A DNA stretch of 64,000 nucleotides, taken from positions 62,001 through 126,000 of the forward strand of contig NZ_FTMB01000004.1 of NCBI RefSeq assembly GCF_900155885.1, given 5' to 3'. Positions 1-11,085 of this stretch are shown here, piece by piece (within the stretch, counting starts at the first letter, position 1; the number at the start of each line of letters is the position of its first letter). The notes under the pieces were generated by a model. The model searched no databases. It was not told where the DNA came from and saw only the letters and a list, made by a program, of their open reading frames with translations. A program made the position numbers and the translations under genes. This stretch comes from Rhizobium sp. RU20A (lineage in GTDB: Bacteria > Pseudomonadota > Alphaproteobacteria > Rhizobiales > Rhizobiaceae).

Positions 1-524
1 CAACCGGCGGCAAAGGCCGGGCCGGCCTTGCGGGTGATCATCGCATTCGGAAAGTTCCAGGGTGTGATGGCGGCGACCACACCGATCGGCTGCTTCATCA
101 CCATGATGCGCTTGTCCGGCTGATGACCCGGCATCAGATCGCCATAGAGGCGGCGCGCTTCCTCGGCGAACCATTCAATGAAGCTCGCGCCATAGACGAT
201 CTCGCCCGTCGCTTCAGCGAGCGGCTTGCCTTGTTCCGCAGTCAGGATGCGGCCGAGATCATCCTTGTTTTCGATCATCAGATCGAACCACTTTCGCAGA
301 ATGCCAGAGCGCTCCTTGGCTGTGCGGGCCGCCCAGCCTTTCTGGGCCTTGCGCGCGGCTTCGATTGCCTCGCGGGTATCGGCAGCGCCAAGCTTCGGCA
401 CGTGACCGATCGTCTCTCCGGTAGCCGGATTCGTGACCGCGATCCCGGTCGCAGTGTCTGCGTCGATCCAGCGGCCGCCAACAAGGGCGGCCTGGCGGAG
501 AAGGGTGGGGTCCTTGAGCTGCAT
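1..524 (-). CDS. gabD: NAD(P)-dependent succinate-semialdehyde dehydrogenase, N-terminal part (runs off left edge)
   Basis: Only the first 174 codons are inside the window; the reading frame is open to base 1, so the gene continues to the left. The protein begins MQLKDPTLLRQ and reads as the N-terminal cofactor-binding half of an aldehyde dehydrogenase, with an EQGKPLAEA segment, an IEWFAEEARR segment and the family hallmark ITPWNFP near residue 160. These blocks and their spacing match GabD, which oxidises succinate semialdehyde to succinate at the end of the GABA shunt. The catalytic Cys and Glu lie outside the window, so substrate specificity is inferred from family resemblance. A second paralogue lies near the right end of the window. 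The upstream gap (525-671) contains an AT-rich stretch around 580-605 that could hold the promoter. Confidence 0.88.
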   Translation of the reverse strand, partial: MQLKDPTLLRQAALVGGRWIDADTATGIAVTNPATGETIGHVPKLGAADTREAIEAARKAQKGWAARTAKERSGILRKWFDLMIENKDDLGRILTAEQGKPLAEATGEIVYGASFIEWFAEEARRLYGDLMPGHQPDKRIMVMKQPIGVVAAITPWNFPNAMITRKAGPAFAAG

Positions 525-671
525 GGGGTTTCCTCTGAAACACGGTCAATGCCGGAGCGGCGCGACGGATGACGATAATCTTTGCAGAAATAATATAAGT
601 TTTCTTGCCCACCACAATGGGGGTCAGCGAAAATTCGCTCAGCCTGCGCTATCGAGTTTGTTCCTCGAATG

Positions 672-702
672 AAAAAGCGCGCGCGGATCGCTCCGCACGC
701 GC
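672..702 (-). terminator. Rho-independent terminator of gyrB
   Basis: Read on the minus strand, an 11-bp stem (GCGCGTGCGGA / TCCGCGCGCGC, one G-T wobble) with a GCGA loop is followed by five T. It starts about 30 bases after the gyrB stop codon. Confidence 0.8.
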
Positions 703-729
703 CTCTATCAAACAGTTAGGTTCGATCGA

Positions 730-3216
<2,487 letters not shown>

Positions 3217-3302
3217 TCAACGGTTTTCGTCCTGTTGACGCTACAGGAGTTGGGCAGGGAGTATCAAACAGCTAGGCGTCGAAAACGGCAGAAATCGGGG
3301 GA

Positions 3303-3683
3303 TCATTGCCGGTTTTGCGGGCTTTCATCGGTGTTGGAGAGGATTTCAAGGATTTTCTCGACGGTGGTGGGCGCTAGATCGGCAATATCGCGCGCCAGGA
3401 TATTGGCCAGCAGCGTGTGGCGCGGGGAAAGGCCGCCCGTATCTACCGTCACGCGCGGATCGGAGAGGCCAGCGACGCGGAAAAGATCGTCCACCTCATC
3501 CCAGATGATGTTGAAGTAGCCCGCGATGCGCTGGAGAAGATCAAAGCTCGGCGCGCCGCGTCGGCCATGTTCGAGGGCGGACAGATAGGCGGGGGACACA
3601 CCGATGCCCGCCGCCATCTCCTTTTGCGAAACGCCCTTGCGTTCGCGCAGGAGGCGCAGCGTCTCACCAAGCGGGGTCATCAT
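3303..3683 (-). CDS. XRE-family helix-turn-helix transcriptional regulator
   Basis: A 126-residue DNA-binding protein. The N-terminal half is a Cro/C1-type HTH: LGETLRLLRERKGVSQKEMA, then GIGVSPAYLSALEHGRRG, about residues 4-45. The C-terminal half is predicted helical (IWDEVDDLFRVAGL, then LLANILARDIADLAP). I chose the double ATG (MMTPLGE) that directly precedes the HTH. This start overlaps the end of the upstream smr gene by about 20 bases, so the pair is probably translationally coupled in the run timA-mltA-smr-xre. A longer in-frame extension upstream lies entirely inside smr and looks non-coding. The target genes cannot be told from the sequence. Confidence 0.85.
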   Translation of the reverse strand: MMTPLGETLRLLRERKGVSQKEMAAGIGVSPAYLSALEHGRRGAPSFDLLQRIAGYFNIIWDEVDDLFRVAGLSDPRVTVDTGGLSPRHTLLANILARDIADLAPTTVEKILEILSNTDESPQNRQ

Positions 3684-4254
3684 GGCCTCCGGCCCGGCGC
3701 GCCAGGCGGACATAGAGGGCACCATCGCCGCCATGATTGCGGGCGGCAGGTTCATAGGACGAGATCAGCTGCCGAAACTCCGGCAGCGAGAACCAGAGCG
3801 GCACCGCGCGTTTCAGCGCGCCATCGCTGCCGAAGGACGCGCCCTTGCCGGTGATGACGAGGACATGGCGAAGCCCGCGCTGATGGGCCTGCATGAGGAA
3901 ATGCAGGAGCAGACCATGCGCCTCGCTCTGGATCAGGCCATGCAGGTCGATGCGAGCCTCCAACTGAAGGCGGCCCTTCTGAAGCTTGCGCTTGACCGGG
4001 CGCTCCAGTGGATGGTGGATGCGCGGGCTGTCCGGCTTCTTCGCCGTCAGCGCGACGCCGCTGGCAAGATCGGATTTTGTGGCCGCGGCACTTTTGGCCG
4101 TCTGCGGGGCGGGCTCAGGCTTCGGGTCCGGCGGCATCAACTCCGTAAGGTATGCATCGAGCTCCGCCTTGCGCCCGGGCAGCGGATTGACCGTGCGCGC
4201 CACCTTTCCCCAGAGAACGCGATCGTCGGCCGCAGGGGTCTTGCCTTTAGCCAT
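3664..4254 (-). CDS. Smr/MutS2-type nuclease-domain protein
   Basis: The 196-residue protein has a basic, Pro/Ala-rich N-terminal region and a C-terminal Smr domain. The domain shows the diagnostic ARIDLHGLIQSEAH motif (DLHG, with the HxxA pattern) around residues 105-120, followed by HVLVITGKG and later VRLARR. Smr domains bind structured nucleic acid and can have nicking or RNase activity; in stand-alone proteins the cellular role is usually unknown. The start is ATG GCT AAA GGC, whose first bases overlap the mltA stop by 8 nt. Its own 3' end overlaps the downstream XRE gene. The position next to mltA and the Tim44-like gene is shared by many Rhizobiales. Confidence 0.88.
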   Translation of the reverse strand: MAKGKTPAADDRVLWGKVARTVNPLPGRKAELDAYLTELMPPDPKPEPAPQTAKSAAATKSDLASGVALTAKKPDSPRIHHPLERPVKRKLQKGRLQLEARIDLHGLIQSEAHGLLLHFLMQAHQRGLRHVLVITGKGASFGSDGALKRAVPLWFSLPEFRQLISSYEPAARNHGGDGALYVRLARRAGGHDDPAW

Positions 4255-5371
4255 GACCGAGCCGCGCCGCCGTCGCTTTCGGAAGGAGAACATAGAAGTC
4301 GGCCGCATTGCGCACCGCGCCGGCCCGCTCACCGGCCTCATCTCCCGAGCCGGTGAAGATATCGCCGCGTGCCGGACCGACGATGGCGGAGCCCGTGTCC
4401 AGCGCAAGCATCGTCCTGGCAAAGGGCTTGCCAGCATCCAGCTGTGTCAGGCTCTCGCTCACGATGAAGAAAGGCGTGCCGAACGTGTGAATGGTGCGGT
4501 CGACAGCCAGCGAGCGATCGGGCTGCAGCGCGACCTTGGCGGCCGCGATCGGCCCGAGGCTCTTATCCTCGACCTCCGCTTCCCGGAAGAAGATATAGGA
4601 GCGATTGTGCCAGAGGATCTCATCGACGCGCTCGGGATGGGCAGCAAGCCAGGCGCGAATGCTCTGCATGGAAATCGTCACCGGGTCGATTTCGCCGAGG
4701 TCGATCAGATGTCTGCCGATCGGCGAGAAGGCGTGTCCAGCCTTCGCGGCATAGGTGATGCGCGTCATGCGGCCATCGGGGAAGAGGAGGCGCGCAGCGC
4801 CCTGCACATGGGCGAAGAAGACATCCACTTTGGAACGCGCATAGGCGATTTCGAGATTGCGGCCCGCAAGATACCCTTCGTCGATGGCGCGGCGATCGGG
4901 ATAGAGGCCGATCGTTCCATCCGCTTCCCGGCGGCCAAAGGCGATGGATGCTTCGATGGTCTGCGGCCGGTTTGCAGCGTCGAGATCAACGAGATCATCG
5001 GGGCGGCAATAGAAAGGGAAACGGTAGTCGGCGTCCGCAACGGAGCGGACCTCTACTTCGGGTTCATAGAAGGCGGTTACGAAGCCACGCTCAGTCCGTT
5101 CCGGCTGCACCAGGAAAGGCGAGAAGGCCATTTCTATCGCTTGCCGCGCCGCGCCGGCGCTTTCAGCAGAAGCGGGCAGGAGCCGATAGGCCGAGAGAAG
5201 ATCATCGGCGGTGACACCGACATGGCCCGGCTTGTAGGGCTTGCCGCCGGCTTCAAGATAGTGCCGGCAGCGAAGGATGGCTGCGAGAACAGGGGAGGGA
5301 TCGTCCTCATCCCATCCCGCCATTTCGCTCCAGGCGACGGGGCGAAGGCTGTAATCCGGACCCGGCGCCAT
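4247..5371 (-). CDS. mltA: Murein transglycosylase A (MltA family)
   Basis: Lytic transglycosylase that cleaves the MurNAc-GlcNAc bond of peptidoglycan to give 1,6-anhydro ends. The 374-residue protein has the MltA core (GFVTAFYEPEVEV, then RFPFYCRPDDLVDLD, then IDEGYLAGRNLEIAYARSKV) and a C-terminal 3D domain with the Asp-rich ALDTGSAIVGPARGDIFTG motif, whose aspartates are catalytic in the family. It lies 9 bp downstream of the Tim44-like gene and overlaps smr. The N terminus (MAPGPDYSLRPVAW) shows no signal peptide or lipobox, odd for an enzyme acting in the periplasm. There is no room for an extended start without overlapping the upstream gene. Confidence 0.93.
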   Translation of the reverse strand: MAPGPDYSLRPVAWSEMAGWDEDDPSPVLAAILRCRHYLEAGGKPYKPGHVGVTADDLLSAYRLLPASAESAGAARQAIEMAFSPFLVQPERTERGFVTAFYEPEVEVRSVADADYRFPFYCRPDDLVDLDAANRPQTIEASIAFGRREADGTIGLYPDRRAIDEGYLAGRNLEIAYARSKVDVFFAHVQGAARLLFPDGRMTRITYAAKAGHAFSPIGRHLIDLGEIDPVTISMQSIRAWLAAHPERVDEILWHNRSYIFFREAEVEDKSLGPIAAAKVALQPDRSLAVDRTIHTFGTPFFIVSESLTQLDAGKPFARTMLALDTGSAIVGPARGDIFTGSGDEAGERAGAVRNAADFYVLLPKATAARLGHG

Positions 5372-5380
5372 GCTATGACC

Positions 5381-6076
5381 TCAGGCTTCGGATTCGGTCG
5401 CGATCAGCTTCCAGTTCGGATCGCGCGAGCGCGTATCACGGGCGAAGGTCCAGAGATCGTTGACCTCACCGACCGCTTCCGGATCGCCATCGACGACGTT
5501 GCCGTCCCTGTCGTGGGTGACCGAGATCAACTGGCTGGCGATGCGCAGCGTAACGGTCGCTTCCGTACCGCGCAGATCGGCCTGCACGATATCGGCCTTG
5601 TCGATGCCGACGAAGCTGGACTTGACGACTTCGCCCTTGGCTTCGCGCTCACCGATGGCAGCACTGAAGCCGTCGAAGACCTCCTTGGATAGAAGGCCCT
5701 TCAAGGTCTTCCGGTCGCCATCAGCAAAAGCCATCACGATCATTTCGTAGGCCATGCGGGCACCGGCGACAAATTCCTTCGGGTTGAAGCTGGGGTCGGC
5801 ATCCTGCAGCTTGCGTAGCTGGCCATTGAGGTCGGAACCAACAGGAGCGTAGGCATCGACCGCCGCGTAACGCTCGCCCGGTTCCATCATTTCCTCGCGG
5901 CGCGGCAACTGCACGACCTTGCCCGAATCCACTGCCTCGGCCGCATCGCGAGAGGACATGGGATCAAATGGCGGCTTTTCATGACCGGTCCGACGACCGA
6001 GCACGCTGCGCAGCTGGAAAAAGATGACGACCGCCGCCACCAGAAAAAACAATGTCACAAAGTCGAACGATCCCAT
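5381..6076 (-). CDS. Tim44/TimA-like inner-membrane protein
   Basis: A 231-residue protein with one N-terminal membrane helix (FDFVTLFFLVAAVVIFFQL, about residues 4-22), a charged low-complexity linker, and a C-terminal Tim44-like domain (FVAGARMAYEMIVMAFADGD, then LLSKEVFDGFSAAI, then the terminal DLWTFARDTRSRDPNWKL). The last motif is typical of bacterial proteins related to the mitochondrial import-motor adaptor Tim44. The function in alphaproteobacteria is not settled; anchoring to the inner membrane facing the cytoplasm is inferred. I chose the ATG giving MGSFDF; a GTG two codons upstream is possible. It is the first gene of the minus-strand run timA-mltA-smr-xre and is divergent from fxsA. 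Confidence 0.9.
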   Translation of the reverse strand: MGSFDFVTLFFLVAAVVIFFQLRSVLGRRTGHEKPPFDPMSSRDAAEAVDSGKVVQLPRREEMMEPGERYAAVDAYAPVGSDLNGQLRKLQDADPSFNPKEFVAGARMAYEMIVMAFADGDRKTLKGLLSKEVFDGFSAAIGEREAKGEVVKSSFVGIDKADIVQADLRGTEATVTLRIASQLISVTHDRDGNVVDGDPEAVGEVNDLWTFARDTRSRDPNWKLIATESEA

Positions 6077-6196
6077 TTCCACCCGAAGCCGATCTTAACG
6101 TTCAGTCCTGAATACCCATATAGTCCGCTCGGTCGGTTCATTCAAATGCCGATGCCTTGATCAGCGACAAACGGCACCGTCCGTGGAAGGATAATC

Positions 6197-6766
6197 ATGC
6201 TGCGCTCTATTCTCGTGCCGTTTGTGCTGCTCATGCCGGTGATCGAGCTCTTCTCGATTATTCTCGTGGCCTCCAAGCTCGGCTTCCTGGCAACGGTCGG
6301 ATGGCTTGCTCTCGATCTCCTCATCGGCGGACTACTCATTCGCCTTTCGGGCGCGCGCATGAAGTCGCAGCGCATGTTCTCGTTGAGCGACCGGGCACAG
6401 ATCGGCGAACTCGTGAAGAACAGCGCCATCGTGCTGGCCGGCGTGCTCATTGCCATTCCGGGCTTCGTTACCGACGTGCTGGGCCTGCTGATCCTCTTCC
6501 CGCCAACGCGGGTTCTTCTGGCCCGCGCGCTGGTCGGCAAGGTCGTGGTGACGCGCAACGATGTCAGGGGCGGCTTTTCTGCCGAATTCCGCTCGACCGG
6601 TGCCGGCTTCGAAGAGGATCTTCGCCAGCGTGGTTTTTCGAAAGAAGGCTCCGCTCACCCGCATCGGCCGGGTGCGCAGCCAGTCGTCGACCTCGACCCG
6701 GAAGAGTTTCACCGCGACGGCAATACAGACGGTCGCGGCCGCCTGAACCGGCCTAACGAGCCCTGA
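6197..6766 (+). CDS. fxsA: FxsA family membrane protein
   Basis: A 189-residue protein whose N-terminal ~110 residues form the FxsA domain: hydrophobic segments at about residues 5-25 and 28-48, then RLSGARMKSQ, then a further membrane segment VLAGVLIAIPGFVTDVLGLLI and the conserved PPTR. The C-terminal ~80 residues are hydrophilic, with short acidic and His/Arg/Asn patches. The E. coli homologue affects exclusion of phage T7 by F; the ordinary role is unknown. A ribosome binding site (AAGGAT) precedes the ATG. It is divergent from the Tim44-like gene across a ~120-bp shared promoter region, with secB 90 bases downstream. Confidence 0.92.
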   Translation: MLRSILVPFVLLMPVIELFSIILVASKLGFLATVGWLALDLLIGGLLIRLSGARMKSQRMFSLSDRAQIGELVKNSAIVLAGVLIAIPGFVTDVLGLLILFPPTRVLLARALVGKVVVTRNDVRGGFSAEFRSTGAGFEEDLRQRGFSKEGSAHPHRPGAQPVVDLDPEEFHRDGNTDGRGRLNRPNEP

Positions 6767-6856
6767 TCGTAGCGGCGCGCGTGCGCCGGTCGCTCGGGTT
6801 GTAAGGCTCCGGTCGAAATGATAGATGGCTGACAGCATCATTTCGAGGAAGCATTC

Positions 6857-7351
6857 ATGACCACCGATCCTTCGACCAACGGCAATGGCAGTGCCCAGAC
6901 GGCGCCGTCCCTGAACATTCTCGCCCAGTACGTGAAGGATCTCTCCTTCGAAAATCCGGGTGCGCCGCGTTCGCTGCAGGCCCGCGATCGCGCGCCGGCG
7001 ATCAACATCAATGTCAACGTCAATGCCAATCCGCTGTCGGAGACGGAGTTCGACGTGGTGCTGACGCTGAACGCCATCGCCAAGGACGGCGACAAGGCTG
7101 TCTTCAACGTTGAACTGACCTATGGCGGGGTCTTCCGCGTGGCCGGTTTCCCGCAGGAACACATGCTGCCGCTGCTCTTTATCGAGTGCCCGCGCCTGCT
7201 GTTCCCCTTCGCCCGCCAGATCGTTGCCGATGCGACCCGCAACGGCGGCTTCCCGCCGCTGCTGATCGACCCGATCGATTTCGCCGCGATGTTCGCCCAG
7301 CGCATGGCTGAAGAAAAGGTCCGCTCCCAGGTGGCTGAAGTCGCCAACTGA
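6857..7351 (+). CDS. secB: Protein-export chaperone SecB
   Basis: A 164-residue cytoplasmic chaperone that keeps preproteins unfolded and passes them to SecA. Family blocks are clear: [18 protein letters not shown] near residue 20, [42 protein letters not shown] and [12 protein letters not shown]. The short acidic C-terminal tail is the SecA-contacting region in the family. It follows fxsA on the same strand and ends at a strong bidirectional terminator shared with convergent dnaQ. Confidence 0.97.
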   Translation: MTTDPSTNGNGSAQTAPSLNILAQYVKDLSFENPGAPRSLQARDRAPAININVNVNANPLSETEFDVVLTLNAIAKDGDKAVFNVELTYGGVFRVAGFPQEHMLPLLFIECPRLLFPFARQIVADATRNGGFPPLLIDPIDFAAMFAQRMAEEKVRSQVAEVAN

Positions 7352-7375
7352 TCGGACGTCTGTACCATCATGAAG

Positions 7376-7410
7376 AAGGCCCGGTTTTCGCAACCGGGCC
7401 TTTCGTTTTT
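7376..7410 (+). terminator. Bidirectional terminator between secB and dnaQ
   Basis: A perfect 11-bp stem (AAGGCCCGGTT / AACCGGGCCTT) with a TTCGC loop is followed by TCGTTTTT. It lies between convergent secB and dnaQ and can serve both, because the A/T flanks are present on both sides. Confidence 0.88.
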
Positions 7411-7418
7411 CGGGTGCT

Positions 7419-8132
7419 TTACTCACCCGTCCCGAATTTCGACCAGATGGCCTTGTCACCCATCTTGGCCACCATGGCCGCATGGGCGGCGCGTTCGTCG
7501 TCGGACAGGCGCGGCGCGAGTGGGACCGGGCGCGGCGGCAAAACGGCAATCTCTGCATCATCGCCCCGGGCCGTGGCCGCCGCCTTGCGGCTGGTGTTCG
7601 AGACCAGGGAGAGGCCTGCCTGCCGGCCGCCGATCATCTCGATATAGACTTCAGCCAAAAGCTCACTGTCGAGAAGCGCGCCGTGCTTGGTGCGGTGGGA
7701 ATTGTCGATGCCGAAGCGGCGGCAGAGGGCATCGAGCGAATTCGGCCCCTTCGGGAACTTGCGTCGCGCCATGGCGAGCGTGTCGAGAACGCGATCCTGC
7801 TCGACCGGCGCGCGGCCAATGCGCGCAAATTCGGCATTGATGAAGCCCATGTCGAACGTCGCATTGTGGGCGACCCAACGCGCGTCGCCGAAGAAGGCGA
7901 TGATCTCCTCGGCGACGGCATCGAAGCGCGGCTTGTCGGCGAGAAACTCGTCGGTAATGCCGTGCACGGCAAGCGCATCGGGGTGAACCTTGCGGTCGCC
8001 CGGATTGATATAGAGATGGATGGTCCGGCCGGTCGGGAAGGAGTTGTCGAGCTCGATTCCGCCGATTTCGATGATGCGGTCTTCGCGGCTATCGAGGCCC
8101 GTGGTTTCCGTGTCGAAGATGATTTCACGCAT
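7419..8132 (-). CDS. dnaQ: DNA polymerase III epsilon subunit (3'-5' proofreading exonuclease)
   Basis: Proofreading exonuclease of the replicative polymerase core. The 237-residue protein has the three DEDDh exonuclease motifs: FDTETTGLD at residues 5-13 (Exo I), HNATFDMGFINAE near residue 95 (Exo II) and HGALLDSELLAEVY near residue 160 (Exo III). A short C-terminal tail is the likely alpha-subunit contact. The start [12 protein letters not shown] places the first catalytic Asp where DnaQ normally has it; the open frame extends eight codons upstream but those lie inside coaE. The start overlaps the coaE stop by 8 bases, implying coupled translation in aroE-coaE-dnaQ. Confidence 0.96.
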   Translation of the reverse strand: MREIIFDTETTGLDSREDRIIEIGGIELDNSFPTGRTIHLYINPGDRKVHPDALAVHGITDEFLADKPRFDAVAEEIIAFFGDARWVAHNATFDMGFINAEFARIGRAPVEQDRVLDTLAMARRKFPKGPNSLDALCRRFGIDNSHRTKHGALLDSELLAEVYIEMIGGRQAGLSLVSNTSRKAAATARGDDAEIAVLPPRPVPLAPRLSDDERAAHAAMVAKMGDKAIWSKFGTGE

Positions 8133-8739
8133 CGTCCGTTTTTCCTTCCCCGCCAACTGAGCCTGTCAATTCCTCGATGATCTCGGCAACCGCCTCGCGT
8201 GCCGCATCATAGCCCAGACCGGTGTCGATGACGAAATCCGCCTGGCTGATCTTCTCGGTGTCCGGCACCTGCCGGGCCCGGATCATCTCGAATTTTTCCG
8301 GCGTCATGCCCGGCCGGCCGAGAACGCGCTGGCGCTGGATATCCGGCGCACAGGTGACGACGAGCACCTTGTTGACGCGGTCTCGCGCACCGGTTTCGAA
8401 CAGCAGCGGGACATCTACGACGACAAGCGCGTCACCGGCGCGGCGCGCGGCATCGACGAAAGCCCGTTCGCGGTCCCGCACCATCGGATGAACGATAGCT
8501 TCAAGATCGCGGAAGCGGGCTGGATTTTCCGCGAGCAGCCGCGACAGGATCGACCGATCCACGATACCCGACTGCACCGCTTCCCGAAAGGCCGCGGCGA
8601 TCGGCGCCACGGCGTCCGTTCTATAGAGGTCATGAACAATGGCGTCAGCGTCGGAAACGGCGATTCCCTGGTCTCGGAACATCGCGGCCGTCGTCGATTT
8701 TCCAGTGCCGATCGATCCCGTCAGTCCGAGGAGGATCAT
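8125..8739 (-). CDS. coaE: Dephospho-CoA kinase
   Basis: Catalyses the last step of coenzyme A synthesis, ATP-dependent phosphorylation of the 3'-hydroxyl of dephospho-CoA. The 204-residue protein opens with a P-loop, [12 protein letters not shown] (about residues 5-16), followed by [19 protein letters not shown], the substrate-binding [11 protein letters not shown] region and the [14 protein letters not shown] block typical of CoaE. Its ATG overlaps the aroE stop (ATGA) and its stop overlaps the dnaQ start, so it is the middle gene of a tightly coupled set. Confidence 0.96.
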   Translation of the reverse strand: MILLGLTGSIGTGKSTTAAMFRDQGIAVSDADAIVHDLYRTDAVAPIAAAFREAVQSGIVDRSILSRLLAENPARFRDLEAIVHPMVRDRERAFVDAARRAGDALVVVDVPLLFETGARDRVNKVLVVTCAPDIQRQRVLGRPGMTPEKFEMIRARQVPDTEKISQADFVIDTGLGYDAAREAVAEIIEELTGSVGGEGKTDDA

Positions 8740-9599
8740 CGGTGTGTCTCGATATCGGCCTCGAGCAGCGCCCGCAGGTCGTCTGTGACGGTCGGTCTTT
8801 TTCCGAACCAGCGTTCGAAACCGGGCACCGCCTGGTGCAGCAGCATGCCGAGACCATCGACCGTTTTCAGCCCATGGGCCGACGCCTCCTTAAGGAAGGG
8901 CGTGTTCAGCGGAACATAGACGATGTCGGTGACAAGCGCGGACCGTTTCATCCGCGCGAAGGGGAGGGTGAGGCTTTCGCCGCCATCCATGCCGAGCGAG
9001 GTGGTATTGACCAGAAGGTCGGCATCCGCAAGGTGCTCGGCGATGCCATCAAGGGCATGGGCGCTGGTCGCGGGACCGAAGCGTTCGGAGAGTTCGCGCG
9101 CCCGGGCTTCGGTGCGGTTCAGAATCCGGATGTCCCGGATGCCGCGATCGCGCAGCGACTGGATGACCGCGCGCGCTGCTCCTCCCGCACCCAGCACCAC
9201 GGCTGTCGCAACCTGCGCCGACCAGTCCGGTACGGCTGCGTCGAGGTTGCCGATGAAGCCTTCGCCGTCCGTATTGGTGGCATGCAGGCGGCCATCCTCC
9301 AGCCAGATCGTGTTCGTCGCGCCCATCTCCTTCGCCCGCTCGTCCGGGTTATCGACGAGCGTGAGTGCCGCTTCCTTATGGGGGATGGTAATATTACCCC
9401 CGACGAGCGCTGCCGTGCCGTTGCGGATGCCGGCGAAGAATGCTGGCAACTCCTCGGGGCTGACGTCGATGGCGCGGTATCTGCCTCCAAGCCCGAGCGT
9501 CTTCAGCCAGTGCCCGTGGATGATGGGCGACCGCGAATGCTTGATCGGATGGCCGATCACGAAGGCATGGTTAACAAATGTTTCACGTGAATCACGCAT
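8736..9599 (-). CDS. aroE: Shikimate dehydrogenase
   Basis: NADPH-dependent reduction of 3-dehydroshikimate to shikimate in aromatic amino-acid synthesis. The 287-residue protein shows the substrate pocket [15 protein letters not shown] (the paired Ser residues), the catalytic Lys/Asp region [12 protein letters not shown] with NTDGEGF, the dinucleotide-binding GAGGAARAV, and the C-terminal [11 protein letters not shown] chose the start [18 protein letters not shown], which overlaps the maf stop by 8 bases; a 25-codon upstream extension lies inside maf and is not AroE-like. The DSRET codons just after the start form a parS-like ParB site. Confidence 0.96.
   Translation of the reverse strand: MRDSRETFVNHAFVIGHPIKHSRSPIIHGHWLKTLGLGGRYRAIDVSPEELPAFFAGIRNGTAALVGGNITIPHKEAALTLVDNPDERAKEMGATNTIWLEDGRLHATNTDGEGFIGNLDAAVPDWSAQVATAVVLGAGGAARAVIQSLRDRGIRDIRILNRTEARARELSERFGPATSAHALDGIAEHLADADLLVNTTSLGMDGGESLTLPFARMKRSALVTDIVYVPLNTPFLKEASAHGLKTVDGLGMLLHQAVPGFERWFGKRPTVTDDLRALLEADIETHR
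9579..9594. other. parS: parS-like ParB binding site (copy 1, within the aroE start)
   Basis: TGTTTCACGTGAATCA matches the conserved bacterial parS palindrome TGTTTCACGTGAAACA at 15 of 16 positions. It sits at the beginning of the aroE coding region, where it encodes the DSRETF residues, about 10 kb from parB and 1.5 kb from the proposed origin. Confidence 0.8.
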
Positions 9600-10191
9600 C
9601 CAGCAAACCTTCCTTGCGAAGCGCGGCGAGAAGCGGGAGAAGCGGGAGACCGATGATCGTGAAGTAATCGCCATCGATGGCCTCGAAGAGTTGGACGCCC
9701 TCAGCCTCCAACTGATAGGCGCCGACGCTTTTCAGGATTCGTGGACCGGTGGCGGATAGATAGGTTTCAATGAAAGCCGGCGAAAGATCACGCACGGCCA
9801 AACGCGCCGAGACGACCGTTTCGAACACCACCGCGCCATCCCGCACGAGGGCGATGGCGCTGTTGAGTTGATGAACCTTTCCTGAGAGGGCCTCAAGGTG
9901 ACGGCGGGCCTCATCGAGATCGATCGGTTTGTGAAACACGCGCTCGCCGAGGGACATGGTTTGATCCGAGCCGATCACGATAGCACCCGAATGGCGCGAC
10001 GACACATCGAACGCCTTGGCCCTTGCCAGATGCAGGGCGATTTCCTCAGGGCTTGCTCCATCGCGGTAGAGCGGTTCCTCGACCCCGCGCTCATCGATCT
10101 CGGCCGCTTCCCACGTAAAGGTCACACCGGCATTTTCAAGCAGGCTGCGTCTGAAGGGACTGGCCGATGCGAGGATGAGCGCTGAGGGCAT
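9592..10191 (-). CDS. maf: Maf family nucleotide pyrophosphatase
   Basis: Maf proteins hydrolyse non-canonical or modified nucleoside triphosphates (dTTP/UTP or m7GTP subfamilies) to the monophosphate. The 199-residue protein begins [22 protein letters not shown], the SxSPxR nucleotide-binding signature. It continues with AAEIDER, the catalytic [12 protein letters not shown] and [20 protein letters not shown], then ETYLSATGP and [11 protein letters not shown] chose the ATG directly before ALILASAS; a 15-codon extension upstream is not conserved-looking. It is the first gene of the overlapping maf-aroE-coaE-dnaQ run. Substrate preference cannot be assigned from sequence alone. Confidence 0.94.
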   Translation of the reverse strand: MPSALILASASPFRRSLLENAGVTFTWEAAEIDERGVEEPLYRDGASPEEIALHLARAKAFDVSSRHSGAIVIGSDQTMSLGERVFHKPIDLDEARRHLEALSGKVHQLNSAIALVRDGAVVFETVVSARLAVRDLSPAFIETYLSATGPRILKSVGAYQLEAEGVQLFEAIDGDYFTIIGLPLLPLLAALRKEGLLDA

Positions 10192-10263
10192 GCCGGATTT
10201 CCTGTCATGGGAGGGGGAGGGTGATGCCTCACCCATCCCGGAGCGGGCCGGGGTGGAATCGCC

Positions 10264-11085
10264 CTAGCGCAATCCGGGCCGGAGGGCAACGATCGCGGCA
10301 GCCGTCTCTTCGATCGAACGGCGCGTCACATCGATCATCGGCCAGTTGTTGCGGGCGCAAAGAGCGCGCGCATATTTCAGCTCTTCGGCAATCGAGGCCC
10401 GGTCAACATAGTCGTGACCGCGGAATCCGGGGCTGGCTCCAAGCACTCGATTTTCGCGCACCTGCGAGATGCGCTCAGCCGAGGCAACGAGGCAGACGAT
10501 CAGCGGCTTCGTCGCCTTATAAAGCCGCTCGGGAAGATCGATGCCGGGAACAAGCGGAATGTTGCATGTCTTGATGCCGCGGTTGGCCAAATAGATGCTC
10601 GTCGGCGTTTTTGAGGTGCGGCTGATGCCGAGCAACACCAAATCGGCATCATCGAAATCGGCGGGATACTGGCCGTCGTCATGATCCATGGTGAAGTTCA
10701 AGGCTTCGATGCGGGCGAAGTAGCCGGCATCCATCACATGTTGGGCGCCGGAGCGACGCCGCGACTGCGCACCCAGATAGGACTGGAACACATCGATGAT
10801 CGGCTCGAGCACCGACACGCAGGGAAGCCCGAGTTCCCGGCATCGGGTTGCTATGAGATCGGCGATGTCGCGATCGACGACCGTGTAGAGCACGATGCCC
10901 GGCGCTGCATCGATCGTTTCCATCACCTGCAGCGCCTGCTTGCGATTGCGCACCAGGGGGTAGACGTGTTCGAGGGCATGCGAGGCCTGGAACTGCGCGG
11001 CAGCCGCGCGGCCCGCCGCAATCAGCGTCTCACCCGTCGAATCGGAGATGAGATGCAGGTGGAAATAGCTTTTCACATTCTCCAC
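10264..11085 (-). CDS. ppsR: Bifunctional kinase/pyrophosphorylase regulating pyruvate, phosphate dikinase (DUF299 family)
   Basis: This family inactivates pyruvate,phosphate dikinase by ADP-dependent phosphorylation of a threonine and reactivates it by phosphorolysis. The 273-residue protein has the N-terminal [20 protein letters not shown] block, [11 protein letters not shown] in the middle, and the P-loop-like [18 protein letters not shown] near residue 150. I chose a GTG start ([12 protein letters not shown]) because it has a GGCGGAG ribosome binding site and gives the usual family length; the open frame upstream is Pro/Arg-rich and lacks family motifs. It is the last minus-strand gene before the proposed origin. 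Confidence 0.93.
   Translation of the reverse strand: MENVKSYFHLHLISDSTGETLIAAGRAAAAQFQASHALEHVYPLVRNRKQALQVMETIDAAPGIVLYTVVDRDIADLIATRCRELGLPCVSVLEPIIDVFQSYLGAQSRRRSGAQHVMDAGYFARIEALNFTMDHDDGQYPADFDDADLVLLGISRTSKTPTSIYLANRGIKTCNIPLVPGIDLPERLYKATKPLIVCLVASAERISQVRENRVLGASPGFRGHDYVDRASIAEELKYARALCARNNWPMIDVTRRSIEETAAAIVALRPGLR

Noticed and set aside
9592-10236. Longer start for maf and similar N-terminal extensions of aroE, leuS and the glutamate dehydrogenase
   Set aside because: The extra residues lack family motifs and mostly overlap upstream genes; internal starts have better ribosome binding sites or correct family lengths.
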